The position numbers and the translations under genes are program-made. The notes beneath the pieces are model-generated. The model saw only the letters and a program-made list of their open reading frames with translations, did not search any database and had not been told where the DNA came from. Positions 52,817 through 61,675 of a stretch of 64,000 nt of DNA are shown here, piece after piece. Source of the stretch: Candidatus Minthosoma caballi (GTDB taxonomy: Bacteria > Bacteroidota > Bacteroidia > Bacteroidales > Bacteroidaceae); assembly GCA_018064505.1 (NCBI GenBank), contig JAGHVC010000155.1:1-64000 (forward strand), in the 5' to 3' direction. The stretch's first letter is position 1, and every line of letters begins with the position of its first letter.

Positions 52817-54136
52817 ATGGAAGAAATAATTGAACTTAAGCGTGATTTGCTTAATGAAATGGTTAGGTGGAAGACGAAGCGCAAACGCAAACCTCTAATG
52901 TTGCAGGGAGCTCGTCAGGTCGGCAAATCGTGGCTGCTAAAAAAGTTTGGCGCAACATGTTTTGACAACTATGTCGTAGTCAACATAGACAAGGATGTAG
53001 CCATCCGGGAACAGTTTGAAAAGACCAAAGAACCTCACAGGTTGGTAGAACAGATTAGCCTTATCAAAGGACAGCCGATATTGCCAGAGAGATCGCTCTT
53101 GATAATTGATGAGATACAAGACTCGGATGAAGCGCTGAACAGCCTCAAATACTTCAAGGAAGATGCTCCAGAATATGCTGTGGCTTGCGCTGGGTCACTC
53201 TTGGGTGTGGCTATGAAAAAGAAAGGTAGGTCTTTTCCTGTTGGCATGGTCGATTTCATGACGCTCTATCCACTAAGCTTCTGTGAGTTTCTTGATTCGT
53301 ATGACCAACGACTTGCACACATTGTGAGAGAGTGGAAATTGGAAGAATCTCTGCCAGAGATTGTGCGACAGGAATTGAACGAGAAACTGAAACTTTACAT
53401 GATTGTAGGCGGGATGCCGGAAGCTGTTGTGGATTGGATAGAGACACGAGACCTGCACGAGGTTGATGAGACTTTGAGCAACATACTACGAGCATATCCT
53501 CTTGATTTTTCAAAGTATGCCACCCCTGCAGAGATGATTCGCATTCAGCAAGTCTGGGACAGCATGCAACGGCAATTGGCTAAGGACAATAAAAAGTTCA
53601 AGTACTCAGAAGTGCAGAAGGGTGCAAGGGCTCGTGAGTATGAGGTGGCTGTTGACTGGCTTTGCAGAGCTGGATTGTTGCACAAAGTGAACAATACGGA
53701 GACTGCACGCTTTCCTTTGAATGCATATAAAGATGATTCGACATTCAAGCTCTATCTTAATGATGTGGGACTACTAAGAAGTATGTTTCACCTTGATCCA
53801 GCCACAATCTCTCAGGAGAACGGTTTGTTCACAGAGTTTAAAGGTGTCATGTCAGAAAACTATGCTCTCTTGAGCCTTCTTCGCCAAGGTCACAGCCCTT
53901 TATATTGGTCATCTGGCAACCAGGCAGAAATAGAATTCTTGCTAGAACATGAGAATAATATCGTGCCTGTTGAAGTCAAGTCAAAAGAGAGCGTGCAAGC
54001 AAAGAGTTTAAGTGAGTACAGAAAAAAGAATAATCCAGCCATTGCTGTACGCATGTCACTGCGCAACATACAAAAGCGAGATGGGCTGCTTGATCTTCCT
54101 CTTACATTGGCTGATAGAATGACAGAATTCCTATAA
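52817..54136 (+). CDS. AAA_14/DUF4143 family ATPase
   Basis: A 439-residue ATPase. LMLQGARQVGKSWLLKKFG (Walker A, ~28-46), RSLLIIDEIQDSDEALNSLKYFKED (Walker B, ~92-116) and VACAGSLLGVAMKKKGRSFPVG belong to the N-terminal AAA_14 domain. The C-terminal part (LNDVGLLRSMFHLD ... SENYALLSLLRQGHSPLYWSSGNQAEIEFLLEHENNIVPVEVKS) is DUF4143, whose QAEIEFLL...PVEVKS ending is a PD-(D/E)XK-like pattern. These proteins are widespread, variable between strains, and have no settled role. Single gene, before a strong terminator. Confidence 0.9.
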   Translation: MEEIIELKRDLLNEMVRWKTKRKRKPLMLQGARQVGKSWLLKKFGATCFDNYVVVNIDKDVAIREQFEKTKEPHRLVEQISLIKGQPILPERSLLIIDEIQDSDEALNSLKYFKEDAPEYAVACAGSLLGVAMKKKGRSFPVGMVDFMTLYPLSFCEFLDSYDQRLAHIVREWKLEESLPEIVRQELNEKLKLYMIVGGMPEAVVDWIETRDLHEVDETLSNILRAYPLDFSKYATPAEMIRIQQVWDSMQRQLAKDNKKFKYSEVQKGARAREYEVAVDWLCRAGLLHKVNNTETARFPLNAYKDDSTFKLYLNDVGLLRSMFHLDPATISQENGLFTEFKGVMSENYALLSLLRQGHSPLYWSSGNQAEIEFLLEHENNIVPVEVKSKESVQAKSLSEYRKKNNPAIAVRMSLRNIQKRDGLLDLPLTLADRMTEFL

Positions 54137-54249
54137 TAAGAGAGAGCCAACTGACACACCCTTCGGTTGGTTCTTGTTCTCTTGTCATTTGATTAATTCC
54201 CCTCTGTCCCTATTGATATTTCCGAATAACAAGTATATTACTATTGTTT

Positions 54250-54314
54250 TTGCCTTGAAGGCAATTGCACTTAAATAGAAAAAGGGAGGCACCAATAACG
54301 GATGCCTCCCTTTC
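54250..54314. terminator. Terminator hairpins between the AAA_14 gene and pnp
   Basis: AAAGGGAGGCA (54281-54291) pairs with TGCCTCCCTTT (54303-54313), with A-run and T-run suiting both convergent genes. A smaller palindrome, TTGCCTTGAAGGCAA (54250-54264), precedes it. Confidence 0.85.
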
Positions 54315-54336
54315 CATATTATGTCCTAAAAGGGAT

Positions 54337-56646
54337 TTACTTGATAAGATCGTCGAGAGCTGACTTGAAACCCTCATTTGCTGGCGCATCGTTTGCTGGT
54401 GCTTCGTTGTGGAAGTCACGACGCTCGCCACGATCACGACGGTCACGACGATCGTTGCGATCACCACGCTCAGGGCGTGGACGGCGCTCGCGCTGTGGAC
54501 GCTCTACATAGTCAGCAGGCTTTTCGATGAGTACACGACGAGAGAGCTTGAACTTGCCAGTCTTCTGGTCAATGTCGATAAGCTTAACCTCAAGCTCGTC
54601 GCCTTCTGCAATGCCAGCCTCTTCAACTGTCTCAAGACGCTTCCAATCGATCTCTGAGATGTGGAGAAGACCGTCCTTGCCAGGAAGGAACTCAACGAAG
54701 CAGCCGTATGGCATTACGCTGCGTACCTTACCCTTATAGATCTCACCAACCTCAGGAATAGCAACGATTGCTTTGATCTTAGCCATTGCAGCTTCGATAG
54801 CCTCCTTGCCAGGAGCCGAAATCTGCACTTTGCCTACGCCGTCTTCCTCATCGATGGTGATAGTTGTCTTTGTGTCCTCCTGCATCTGCTGGATAATCTT
54901 ACCACCAGGACCGATAACAGCACCGATGAACTCCTTAGGGATGATGATTTGCTCGATGCGTGGTACATGTGGCTTGAGCTCTGCACGAGGTTCGCTGATA
55001 GTCTTCATCATCTCGCCCATGATGTGCTCACGACCTGCCTTTGCCTGCATGAGAGCCTTCTCGAGAATCTCATAAGAAAGACCGTCGCACTTGATATCCA
55101 TCTGAGTTGCTGTGATACCGTTCTTTGTACCTGTTGTCTTGAAGTCCATATCACCAAGGTGATCCTCATCGCCAAGGATGTCGGAGAGGATAGCGTACTT
55201 GTCCTCGCCAGGGTTTTTGATAAGACCCATTGCGATGCCCGATACTGGGTTCTTGATTGGCACACCTGCGTCCATGAGGGCGAGAGTACCAGCACAAGTT
55301 GTAGCCATTGATGAAGAGCCGTTTGACTCAAGCACATCGCTGACAACACGAACAGTGTATGGATAATCGTCAGGAAGCTGTCCCTTGATACCGCGCCATG
55401 CGAGGTGACCGTGACCAATCTCACGACGACCAACGCCACGCTGTGCCTTAGCCTCGCCTGTTGAGAATGGAGGGAAGTTATAGTGGAGAAGGAACTTCAT
55501 GTAGTACTTCTCGAGAGCACCGTCAACAAGCTTCTCGTCGAGCTTAGTGCCGAGAGTTGCAGTTGCGAGTGCCTGAGTTTCACCACGAGTGAAGATTGCT
55601 GAACCGTGAGGTCCAGGGAGTGGAGATGTCTCGCACCAGATTGGGCGGATGTCAGTAGTCTTACGACCATCGAGACGAATACCCTCGTCGAGGATGCAAC
55701 GACGCATAGCATCGCGCTCTACATCGTGGTAGTAGCGGTCGATAAGTGCATACTTCTCAGCAAGTTCATCTTCAGAAAGCTCAGTGTGAGCAGCAGCGTA
55801 TGCCTCCTTATAGTCTTCGCGAATCTTCTCGAATGCCTCTGCACGAGCGTGCTTCTCAAGAGCCTGCTTTGTTACATCGTAAGCTGGCTGGTAGCACTTA
55901 GCTGTGAGGTCTGCCTTCAACTCCTCGTCATTCACCTCGTGGCAGTATTCACGCTTAACATCAGTGCCAAGCTCCTTCATCAACTCCTTCTGTACGCGGC
56001 ACATTGGCTTGATTGCCTCGTGAGCAGCCTTGAGAGCGTTGAGGAGGTCAATCTCTTGAACTTCCTTCATCTCACCCTCAACCATCATGATGTTCTCCTC
56101 AGTGGCACCGACCATAAGATCCATATCTGCCTCCTTGAGTTGCTCGAATGTTGGGTTGATTACGAACTCGCCGTTGATGCGAGCTACGCGAACCTCAGAG
56201 ATAGGTCCCTCGAATGGGATATCAGATGCTGCGAGAGCTGCAGAAGCAGCGAAGCCTGCGAGTGCATCTGGCATATCTATTCCGTCAGCCGAGAAAAGGT
56301 TGACATTGACATAAACCTCTGCATGATAATTGCTTGGGAACAATGGACGGAGAGCGCGGTCAACGAGACGGCAAGTAAGGATTTCCTCGTCAGAAGCCTT
56401 ACCTTCGCGCTTTGTGAAACCTCCAGGGAAACGGCCTGCAGCCGCATACTTCTCGCGATACTCTACCTGGAGTGGCATGAAATCTGTTCCTGGTACTGCA
56501 TCTTTAGCTGCACAAACAGTGGCGAGGAGCATTGTGTTGCCCATGCGGAGCATCACAGCACCATCCGCTTGCTTTGCGAGCTTGCCTGTCTCAATGCTAA
56601 TCTGACGACCATCAGGCAATGAGACTGTCTTTGTAATTACATTCAT
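54337..56646 (-). CDS. pnp: Polyribonucleotide nucleotidyltransferase (PNPase)
   Basis: A 769-residue exoribonuclease degrading RNA from the 3' end with phosphate. Two RNase PH domains ([32 protein letters not shown] at the start; [37 protein letters not shown] in the second), then KH ([30 protein letters not shown]) and S1 ([34 protein letters not shown]) RNA-binding domains. The tail is extended by an Arg/Asp-rich stretch ([23 protein letters not shown]), an RNA-binding-like disordered end. The leader of about 145 nt may be structured, as expected for autoregulated pnp. Confidence 0.97.
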   Translation of the reverse strand: MNVITKTVSLPDGRQISIETGKLAKQADGAVMLRMGNTMLLATVCAAKDAVPGTDFMPLQVEYREKYAAAGRFPGGFTKREGKASDEEILTCRLVDRALRPLFPSNYHAEVYVNVNLFSADGIDMPDALAGFAASAALAASDIPFEGPISEVRVARINGEFVINPTFEQLKEADMDLMVGATEENIMMVEGEMKEVQEIDLLNALKAAHEAIKPMCRVQKELMKELGTDVKREYCHEVNDEELKADLTAKCYQPAYDVTKQALEKHARAEAFEKIREDYKEAYAAAHTELSEDELAEKYALIDRYYHDVERDAMRRCILDEGIRLDGRKTTDIRPIWCETSPLPGPHGSAIFTRGETQALATATLGTKLDEKLVDGALEKYYMKFLLHYNFPPFSTGEAKAQRGVGRREIGHGHLAWRGIKGQLPDDYPYTVRVVSDVLESNGSSSMATTCAGTLALMDAGVPIKNPVSGIAMGLIKNPGEDKYAILSDILGDEDHLGDMDFKTTGTKNGITATQMDIKCDGLSYEILEKALMQAKAGREHIMGEMMKTISEPRAELKPHVPRIEQIIIPKEFIGAVIGPGGKIIQQMQEDTKTTITIDEEDGVGKVQISAPGKEAIEAAMAKIKAIVAIPEVGEIYKGKVRSVMPYGCFVEFLPGKDGLLHISEIDWKRLETVEEAGIAEGDELEVKLIDIDQKTGKFKLSRRVLIEKPADYVERPQRERRPRPERGDRNDRRDRRDRGERRDFHNEAPANDAPANEGFKSALDDLIK

Positions 56647-56794
56647 CTTAAAAAATTGTGTATATATAAAACATCAGAAGCGCTCCTAATGCACCTTTGA
56701 GAACACAACCGATAATGATGGCGAAAACCATAGCTTTGTGCCAACACTAACGAAGAACATTCTTTCCGGCGTCTTCCCGGAGCGCATAAAAACG

Positions 56795-56837
56795 CACAAA
56801 GGTAGTGATTTCTTTTCAGTGCGTCACTACCTTTGTG
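56795..56837 (-). terminator. Terminator of the pot operon containing the pnp -7 element
   Basis: CACAAAGGTAGTGA (56795-56808) and TCACTACCTTTGTG (56824-56837) form a perfect 14-bp stem. Leftward it is followed by GCGTTTTTATG, a T-run, so it can terminate potABCD. The distal arm itself reads TACCTTTG leftward (complement of 56797-56804), a consensus -7 for pnp. Reading off of potD and start of pnp thus share one DNA segment. Confidence 0.7.
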
Positions 56838-56854
56838 GTAAAAAATACTATAAT

Positions 56855-58204
56855 TTATTGTTTTTTTAGAGATTGCAATCTCTTTTGACGATTTTTGCGG
56901 CGACGATAGCGCTTAACCTTGCGATAAATAATGCTGTAAATAATGATAGAAAGCACTGCAATGACGAAAGTGAGCATCTTCCAGTTAAGGTTATTTCCTT
57001 TCACTCGGCTCCACATTTCAAGCATTGCTTCATTGCGATCAGCAGTGTCGTGCATAAGCACACATCTGTTGATGACGCTAATGTCTGGATAGTAAACATG
57101 ATTTAGACGAACATGCTTTGCATCTTCTCCGAAGAAATAGCTGGCGTCGAGGTAATCACATTCCTCATCTTCCATTTCTTCAAGCACATAAGGAGTTGCA
57201 ATGACAGAAACATAGCCTGTTTCGTCCATGTTACGGACAGCATTTTCTTCCATGCAAAGGAAATTTATCCAATAGCTTGCTGCTTTCGGATTCTTAGCAT
57301 AGATAGGGATAACCCATCCGTCAAACCATGCATTTGAACCTTCTTTAGGAACTACATAAGCAAGATCAACTCCGTCTTCTTCTTCGTCGATTGCCCATTG
57401 GGCATCTCCGCTCCATGTAGCATTAAGCCAAACTTTGCCTTGGCACATGCGCTCTTTTCCGAAGTCTGCTTCCCAACCAGCAATCTGAGGTTTAGCCTGA
57501 ATCAGTACATCTTCAACAGCAAGTATGTTTTCATCAGTAAGGTTGACGGCTAAATCCTGACGATTCACCGTGCCTTTTTCTATTTCGTCTGCTTTTGCAA
57601 ACTGAATCAAAACAGAATATACATCACGGAAAGCATCCTTCATGTATAGCTGGTTTTTGAAGCGAGGGTTGAGCAAAGCAGCCCATGACTGTACTTCTCC
57701 ATCTTTCACATACTTGCGGTTGTAAAGGAATCCTGTAGTTCCCCACATGTAGCCAACTGTGTATTCTTTCACATTTTGTTTCGCATCAGCAGCCATCTCC
57801 TGAAACATTGCTTCTGCCCAAGGGGATACATTGTCAAGATAGTTAGGAGTGTTTGTTTTTGCAAAATATGAAATGTTGATTTTCTGAAGAAGATTACGCT
57901 TCAGCATTCGCTCAATGATGTACTCTGAAGGGCAAACAACATCATAATCTTCATGACCAACCTCAATCTCGGTAAGCATGTTTTCATTGATGTCAAATGT
58001 TTGATAAACAACCTTTACTTCTTCTCCTGTCTGTTCTTTGTACCAATCCTGAAACTCTTCGATAAGGTCGAGGTCGAGGTAGTCTGCCCAGTTATACACC
58101 TTCAAAATGTTTGCGCGATTCTGAGCACTGATGGTGAACAGTAAAGAACTGAAAATAAAGGCGGTGAGCAGCATTGCTACTCTGATTGTCATTTGTCTAA
58201 TCAT
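56855..58204 (-). CDS. potD: Spermidine/putrescine-binding protein with C-terminal membrane anchor
   Basis: A 449-residue periplasmic polyamine-binding protein: signal-like N-terminus (to ~28), then VYNWADYLDLDLIEEFQ, a PotD-type start. GWEADFGKERMCQGKVWLNATWSGDAQWA and SNAWFDGWVIPIYAKNPKAASYWINFL, with the acidic/Trp residues that hold polyamines, follow. Unusually, the protein continues past the binding lobe to a membrane segment (~408-428: MLTFVIAVLSIIIYSIIY) and a strongly basic tail (KVKRYRRRKNRQKRLQSLKKQ region), so it is tethered to the inner membrane instead of free or lipid-anchored. Its ATG overlaps the potC TGA by 4 bp. Confidence 0.92.
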   Translation of the reverse strand: MIRQMTIRVAMLLTAFIFSSLLFTISAQNRANILKVYNWADYLDLDLIEEFQDWYKEQTGEEVKVVYQTFDINENMLTEIEVGHEDYDVVCPSEYIIERMLKRNLLQKINISYFAKTNTPNYLDNVSPWAEAMFQEMAADAKQNVKEYTVGYMWGTTGFLYNRKYVKDGEVQSWAALLNPRFKNQLYMKDAFRDVYSVLIQFAKADEIEKGTVNRQDLAVNLTDENILAVEDVLIQAKPQIAGWEADFGKERMCQGKVWLNATWSGDAQWAIDEEEDGVDLAYVVPKEGSNAWFDGWVIPIYAKNPKAASYWINFLCMEENAVRNMDETGYVSVIATPYVLEEMEDEECDYLDASYFFGEDAKHVRLNHVYYPDISVINRCVLMHDTADRNEAMLEMWSRVKGNNLNWKMLTFVIAVLSIIIYSIIYRKVKRYRRRKNRQKRLQSLKKQ

Positions 58205-59016
58205 TTATCGCCTCCTTTCTTTGCTTCTATCGCTGCAGCTTGCTTTGCGGTTCTCATGTTGAAGATGACTAGAAGGACAAGAATCACAATGAAAATGATG
58301 CTGAACAAAGGACGAAGTTCTGGTGTGAGACCACCTTTTCGAGCATCAGCATAGATATAAGTGGAAAGAGTGTCGATGCCTCCGGAACCCTTTGTGAAGA
58401 GAGTTACCGCAAAGTCATCAATGCTAAGCGTGAGGGCAAGAATGAATCCAGAGAGCATGCCAGGACGAAGCTCTGGGAACATTACTTTGCGCAATGCGTA
58501 AAAAGGGGTTGCTCCTAAATCCAATGCGGCTTCATAGAGGTTAGGATTCATCTTGATGAGGCGTGGCATTACACTCAGCACAACATAAGGAGTGCAGAAT
58601 GCAATGTGTGCACAGATGATTGTACCAATGCCACGAGTGACTCCCATAAACACGAACAGCAAGAAAATGCTAATACCTGTAATGATGTCGGGATTAATCA
58701 TTGGGATGCTGTTGACAAAAGTAAGCAGTCGTCGCTCTCTGCGGCTCATGTTATAGATGCCAATTGCTGCAATAGAACCGAGCATTGTACTTACGGTTGC
58801 ACTGACAACAGCAATAAGCAATGTGTTGATTATCGCAGAGTTGAGAGAAGGGCCTGCTTCACCCTTGAAGAGGTTTGCATATAGGTCGAATGAGAATCCA
58901 TTCCACGACCCAAGCACTTTTGCGTCTGTGAACGAGAATATGAGGATGATAAGTATTGGCGCGTATAGTATAGCAATGACGAGCCAAAGATATGCGTTTG
59001 CTAAAAACTTTTTCAT
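58201..59016 (-). CDS. potC: Spermidine/putrescine ABC transporter permease
   Basis: A 271-residue inner-membrane permease with six helices. The ATPase-contact motif EAALDLGATPFYALRKVMFPELRPGMLSG (~172-200) and ALTLSIDDFAVTLF are typical PotC features. It pairs with PotB to form the channel. Starts 10 bp after the potB stop and overlaps potD by 4 bp. Confidence 0.95.
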   Translation of the reverse strand: MKKFLANAYLWLVIAILYAPILIILIFSFTDAKVLGSWNGFSFDLYANLFKGEAGPSLNSAIINTLLIAVVSATVSTMLGSIAAIGIYNMSRRERRLLTFVNSIPMINPDIITGISIFLLFVFMGVTRGIGTIICAHIAFCTPYVVLSVMPRLIKMNPNLYEAALDLGATPFYALRKVMFPELRPGMLSGFILALTLSIDDFAVTLFTKGSGGIDTLSTYIYADARKGGLTPELRPLFSIIFIVILVLLVIFNMRTAKQAAAIEAKKGGDK

Positions 59017-59026
59017 GTCCTATCTG

Positions 59027-59797
59027 TTAGTTTTTCGTGTCGTCATTGCCAAAGAATGATGTCAATCCGATAATTATCAAAAGAATGAGAGACAAAGCAG
59101 AACCGTAATTAAGCAAGCCGGCATTGATGTTTTCTTGAATCACGGTACCGAAAAGTTTCACATTGTTCATAGTGAGCAATTCTGCCACTGCGAAGGTGGA
59201 AATTGTAGGCATGAACACCATCACGATTCCGCTGTACACACCTGGCATAGAGAGAGGGAGTACAACATCCTTAAACACTCGGAAGTCATTGGCGCCTAAG
59301 TCCTTAGCTGCTTCTGTTAAGCTTGGATCCATCTTCTGCAAGGTGTTGTAGATAGGGTAGATCATGAATGGGAGAAAGTTATACACCATGCCAAATACGA
59401 GCGCTCCCTCGTCGAGTTCCAAATGCATGAAATCGAAAAGGGCAACCGTGGCAAGAGTGCGCAACAGTACATTAATCCACATTGGCAGAATGAAAAGCAT
59501 GGCCATAACTTTTGGAGTGGCAAAGGACTTGTTTGCCATGAAGTATGCGCAAGGGTAACCAACAAGCAGACACACTAATGTTGTTACCATTGCTATGCCT
59601 ATACTATAAATAAATGTATTAATGCTGTCTGTGGCGAGGAAGAATTTCTGGAAATACCTTATTGTGAAACCTCCTTCGTCAACAAACGAGAAATATACAA
59701 CAAGCAACAACGGCAGAATGACAAAGATTGCCATGAATACAGCATACGGATATGCCCAAACGCGGCGATTGCCTAAAAGATTCTTGAGCCAATTCAT
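59027..59797 (-). CDS. potB: Spermidine/putrescine ABC transporter permease
   Basis: A 256-residue inner-membrane permease. Membrane helices are clear (e.g. YAVFMAIFVILPLLLVVYFSF), and the coupling motif EAAKDLGANDFRVFKDVVLPLSMPGVYSG (~162-190) contacts the ATPase. It partners PotC. It starts 2 bp after the potA stop. Confidence 0.95.
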   Translation of the reverse strand: MNWLKNLLGNRRVWAYPYAVFMAIFVILPLLLVVYFSFVDEGGFTIRYFQKFFLATDSINTFIYSIGIAMVTTLVCLLVGYPCAYFMANKSFATPKVMAMLFILPMWINVLLRTLATVALFDFMHLELDEGALVFGMVYNFLPFMIYPIYNTLQKMDPSLTEAAKDLGANDFRVFKDVVLPLSMPGVYSGIVMVFMPTISTFAVAELLTMNNVKLFGTVIQENINAGLLNYGSALSLILLIIIGLTSFFGNDDTKN

Positions 59798-59799
59798 TT

Positions 59800-60849
59800 T
59801 TATTTCTCAATCACATGAATGTCAAATGGGTCGATTGAAGCATACACTTCTTGTCCAATTTCTTGCGAATGGTAATCCTGAACTTGAAGCATATACCCTT
59901 CCTTTGTTTCTACATACATTTCATAATGCACGCCCTTAAAATTGCATGAACGCACAATGCCTGTGCAGAAATTATTGTCTGACGGTTCAATGCTAAGTTT
60001 CACATCTTCAGGGCGAATCACAACATGCACCTCTGCATTTTTTGCAAATCCTTTATCAACGCATTTCACATTGTTCCCAAAGAATTTCACTAAGCAATCC
60101 TCCAGCATGATGCCATCTATGATGTTGCTTTCACCAATGAAATCAGCTACGAAAGTGTTGACTGGCTCGTCGTAAATATGCTTTGGCGTGCCCATTTGCT
60201 GAATCACGCCACCATTCATAACAACCACAGTATCGGACATAGTGAGAGCCTCTTCCTGGTCGTGAGTGACGAATATGAAAGTGATGCCAAGCTCTTTGTG
60301 CATTCGCATCAACTCAAGCTGCATTTCCTTGCGAAGCTTCATGTCGAGAGCAGAGAGAGGCTCGTCGAGAAGAAGCACTTTTGGTTCATTGACAATGGCG
60401 CGGGCAATAGCTACTCGCTGTTGCTGACCTCCAGAAAGCTGGTTTATGTTGCGTTCCTCAAAATCTTGCAATCCCACCAAATTGAGAGCATTGACAATCT
60501 TCTCATCCATCTCCTTTTCTTTCATTCCCTTTATTTGCAATCCGAATGCAACATTCTCATATACATTGAGATGAGGGAAAAGCGCATATCTCTGGAACAC
60601 GGTGTTCATTGGGCGCTTGTATGGTGGAATCTTTGTTATATCGTTTCCTTCCAGTTTGATAACTCCTTCGGTTGGAGTTTCAAAACCTGCTATCATTCGG
60701 AGCAAAGTTGTTTTTCCGCAACCTGAAGGGCCAAGGATTGTAACAAACTCTCCTCGTTTGATATTTAGGCTAACCTTGCTGAGCACAACCTTTTGGTCAA
60801 ATGCTTTGGTTACTTGCTCAACCTGAATTATGTATTCGTTTTCTTCCAT
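59800..60849 (-). CDS. potA: Spermidine/putrescine ABC transporter ATPase
   Basis: A 349-residue ATPase driving polyamine import. [23 protein letters not shown] (Walker A, ~38-60), [15 protein letters not shown] signature (~138-152), [15 protein letters not shown] Walker B and [15 protein letters not shown]-loop. The C-terminal ~110 residues are the TOBE domain ([14 protein letters not shown]). First gene of the potABCD operon; no promoter of the usual form was picked out between it and the lipoprotein gene 27 bp away, so readthrough from that gene is likely. Confidence 0.96.
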   Translation of the reverse strand: MEENEYIIQVEQVTKAFDQKVVLSKVSLNIKRGEFVTILGPSGCGKTTLLRMIAGFETPTEGVIKLEGNDITKIPPYKRPMNTVFQRYALFPHLNVYENVAFGLQIKGMKEKEMDEKIVNALNLVGLQDFEERNINQLSGGQQQRVAIARAIVNEPKVLLLDEPLSALDMKLRKEMQLELMRMHKELGITFIFVTHDQEEALTMSDTVVVMNGGVIQQMGTPKHIYDEPVNTFVADFIGESNIIDGIMLEDCLVKFFGNNVKCVDKGFAKNAEVHVVIRPEDVKLSIEPSDNNFCTGIVRSCNFKGVHYEMYVETKEGYMLQVQDYHSQEIGQEVYASIDPFDIHVIEK

Positions 60850-60876
60850 CTGATTTTGTGAAAATCCTATAATCTG

Positions 60877-61479
60877 TTATCTTCTTTTGAATATCAAAAA
60901 GTTTTCTTTACAGTCTTTAAGCACCATAGAAGAGTTTGTCATACTGACAACAATAATCTCACTTTCAAATGTTTGTGACATGCTGTCTAATCCTCCCTTT
61001 TTCATTCCGTCTAAAAGCATGCTCTTGAATTTGTCTTCATTCATTCCTGCTTCGTTTAAAGCATTTCTCACCTCATCCGAGCAATTCAAATTGAACTTTG
61101 TTACTTCCACTTTAGGAGCTGTCACAAAAGAATTTGGTGTTATCACTCGATCTGCCAATGTGTATTTGCCAATGCAAGACATTCTTATCCCCATATCCAT
61201 AGACATCTGCACGCTTTCTTCTGCAAAATGCATATCCATTTCAATTACAATGGATAGTGCTTCGCCATCAAAATTGAAGATCATGCTTGCTTCTTGAATG
61301 TTCTTTTGATCTTCAGCACCTACAAACTTTTTAGCGTCTGCTACCCAAGAACCTTTTAGTGTTTTCTGTGATACTTGAACAGCCTTTTCGGTTTTGTCAT
61401 GATTAGCAGCATCATTATTGTGTGCCGCGCAGCCAAGTGTGAACATGCACATCAAGGCAATAAAGTATAATTTCTTCAT
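60877..61479 (-). CDS. DUF4923-like or related lipoprotein of unknown function
   Basis: A 200-residue lipoprotein; ATG 61479 starts MKKLYFIALMCMFTLGC with the lipid Cys at 17. The ten residues upstream in frame are not translated, given the -7 TAACTTTG (complement of 61524-61531). The body has LKGSWVADAKKFVGAEDQKNIQEASMIFNFDGEALSIVIEMDMHF, i.e. a small beta-barrel sensor-like pattern loosely like lipocalin-type DUFs, then NEAGMNEDKFKSMLLDGMKKGGLDSMSQTF and VVSMTNSSMVLKDCKENFLIFKRR. Family assignment is tentative. It lies 27 bp upstream of potA on the same strand, so the two may share an mRNA. Confidence 0.7.
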   Translation of the reverse strand: MKKLYFIALMCMFTLGCAAHNNDAANHDKTEKAVQVSQKTLKGSWVADAKKFVGAEDQKNIQEASMIFNFDGEALSIVIEMDMHFAEESVQMSMDMGIRMSCIGKYTLADRVITPNSFVTAPKVEVTKFNLNCSDEVRNALNEAGMNEDKFKSMLLDGMKKGGLDSMSQTFESEIIVVSMTNSSMVLKDCKENFLIFKRR

Positions 61480-61523
61480 AAATATTTTTTCTTTTGTGTT
61501 ATTACACATTATTATATTTTATG

Positions 61524-61555
61524 CAAAGTTATGCAAAATACATAAAACTCACCAA
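61524..61555 (-). promoter_or_regulatory. Promoter of the lipoprotein (and perhaps pot) genes
   Basis: Leftward: TTG (complement of 61553-61555), 21 bp, TAACTTTG (complement of 61524-61531). The leader is about 40 nt. Confidence 0.65.
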
Positions 61556-61581
61556 CCCTCATCCTTTTTTTTTATTTTTGT

Positions 61582-61655
61582 ATAGTGATTTTAGCAACTT
61601 TTGTTTGTTTTTCTCCTTTCAAGGAGGCTCTATACGCCAAAAATCACTATCTTTG
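61582..61655 (+). promoter_or_regulatory. Promoter with flanking inverted repeat
   Basis: TATCTTTG (61648-61655) is the -7 element for ATG 61676, giving a very short leader. A perfect 11-bp inverted repeat, ATAGTGATTTT (61582-61592) and AAAATCACTAT (61640-61650), ends inside the -7 element. A smaller palindrome, CTCCTTTCAAGGAG (61613-61626), sits in the centre. A regulator bound here would cover the promoter. Confidence 0.55.
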
Positions 61656-61675
61656 CACCAAAATAATAATTTGCA

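Noticed and set aside
55606-56622. Long open frame opposite pnp (338 codons)
   Set aside because: It lies fully antisense to a strongly conserved gene; its Leu/Cys/Ser-rich translation is a codon-bias shadow.
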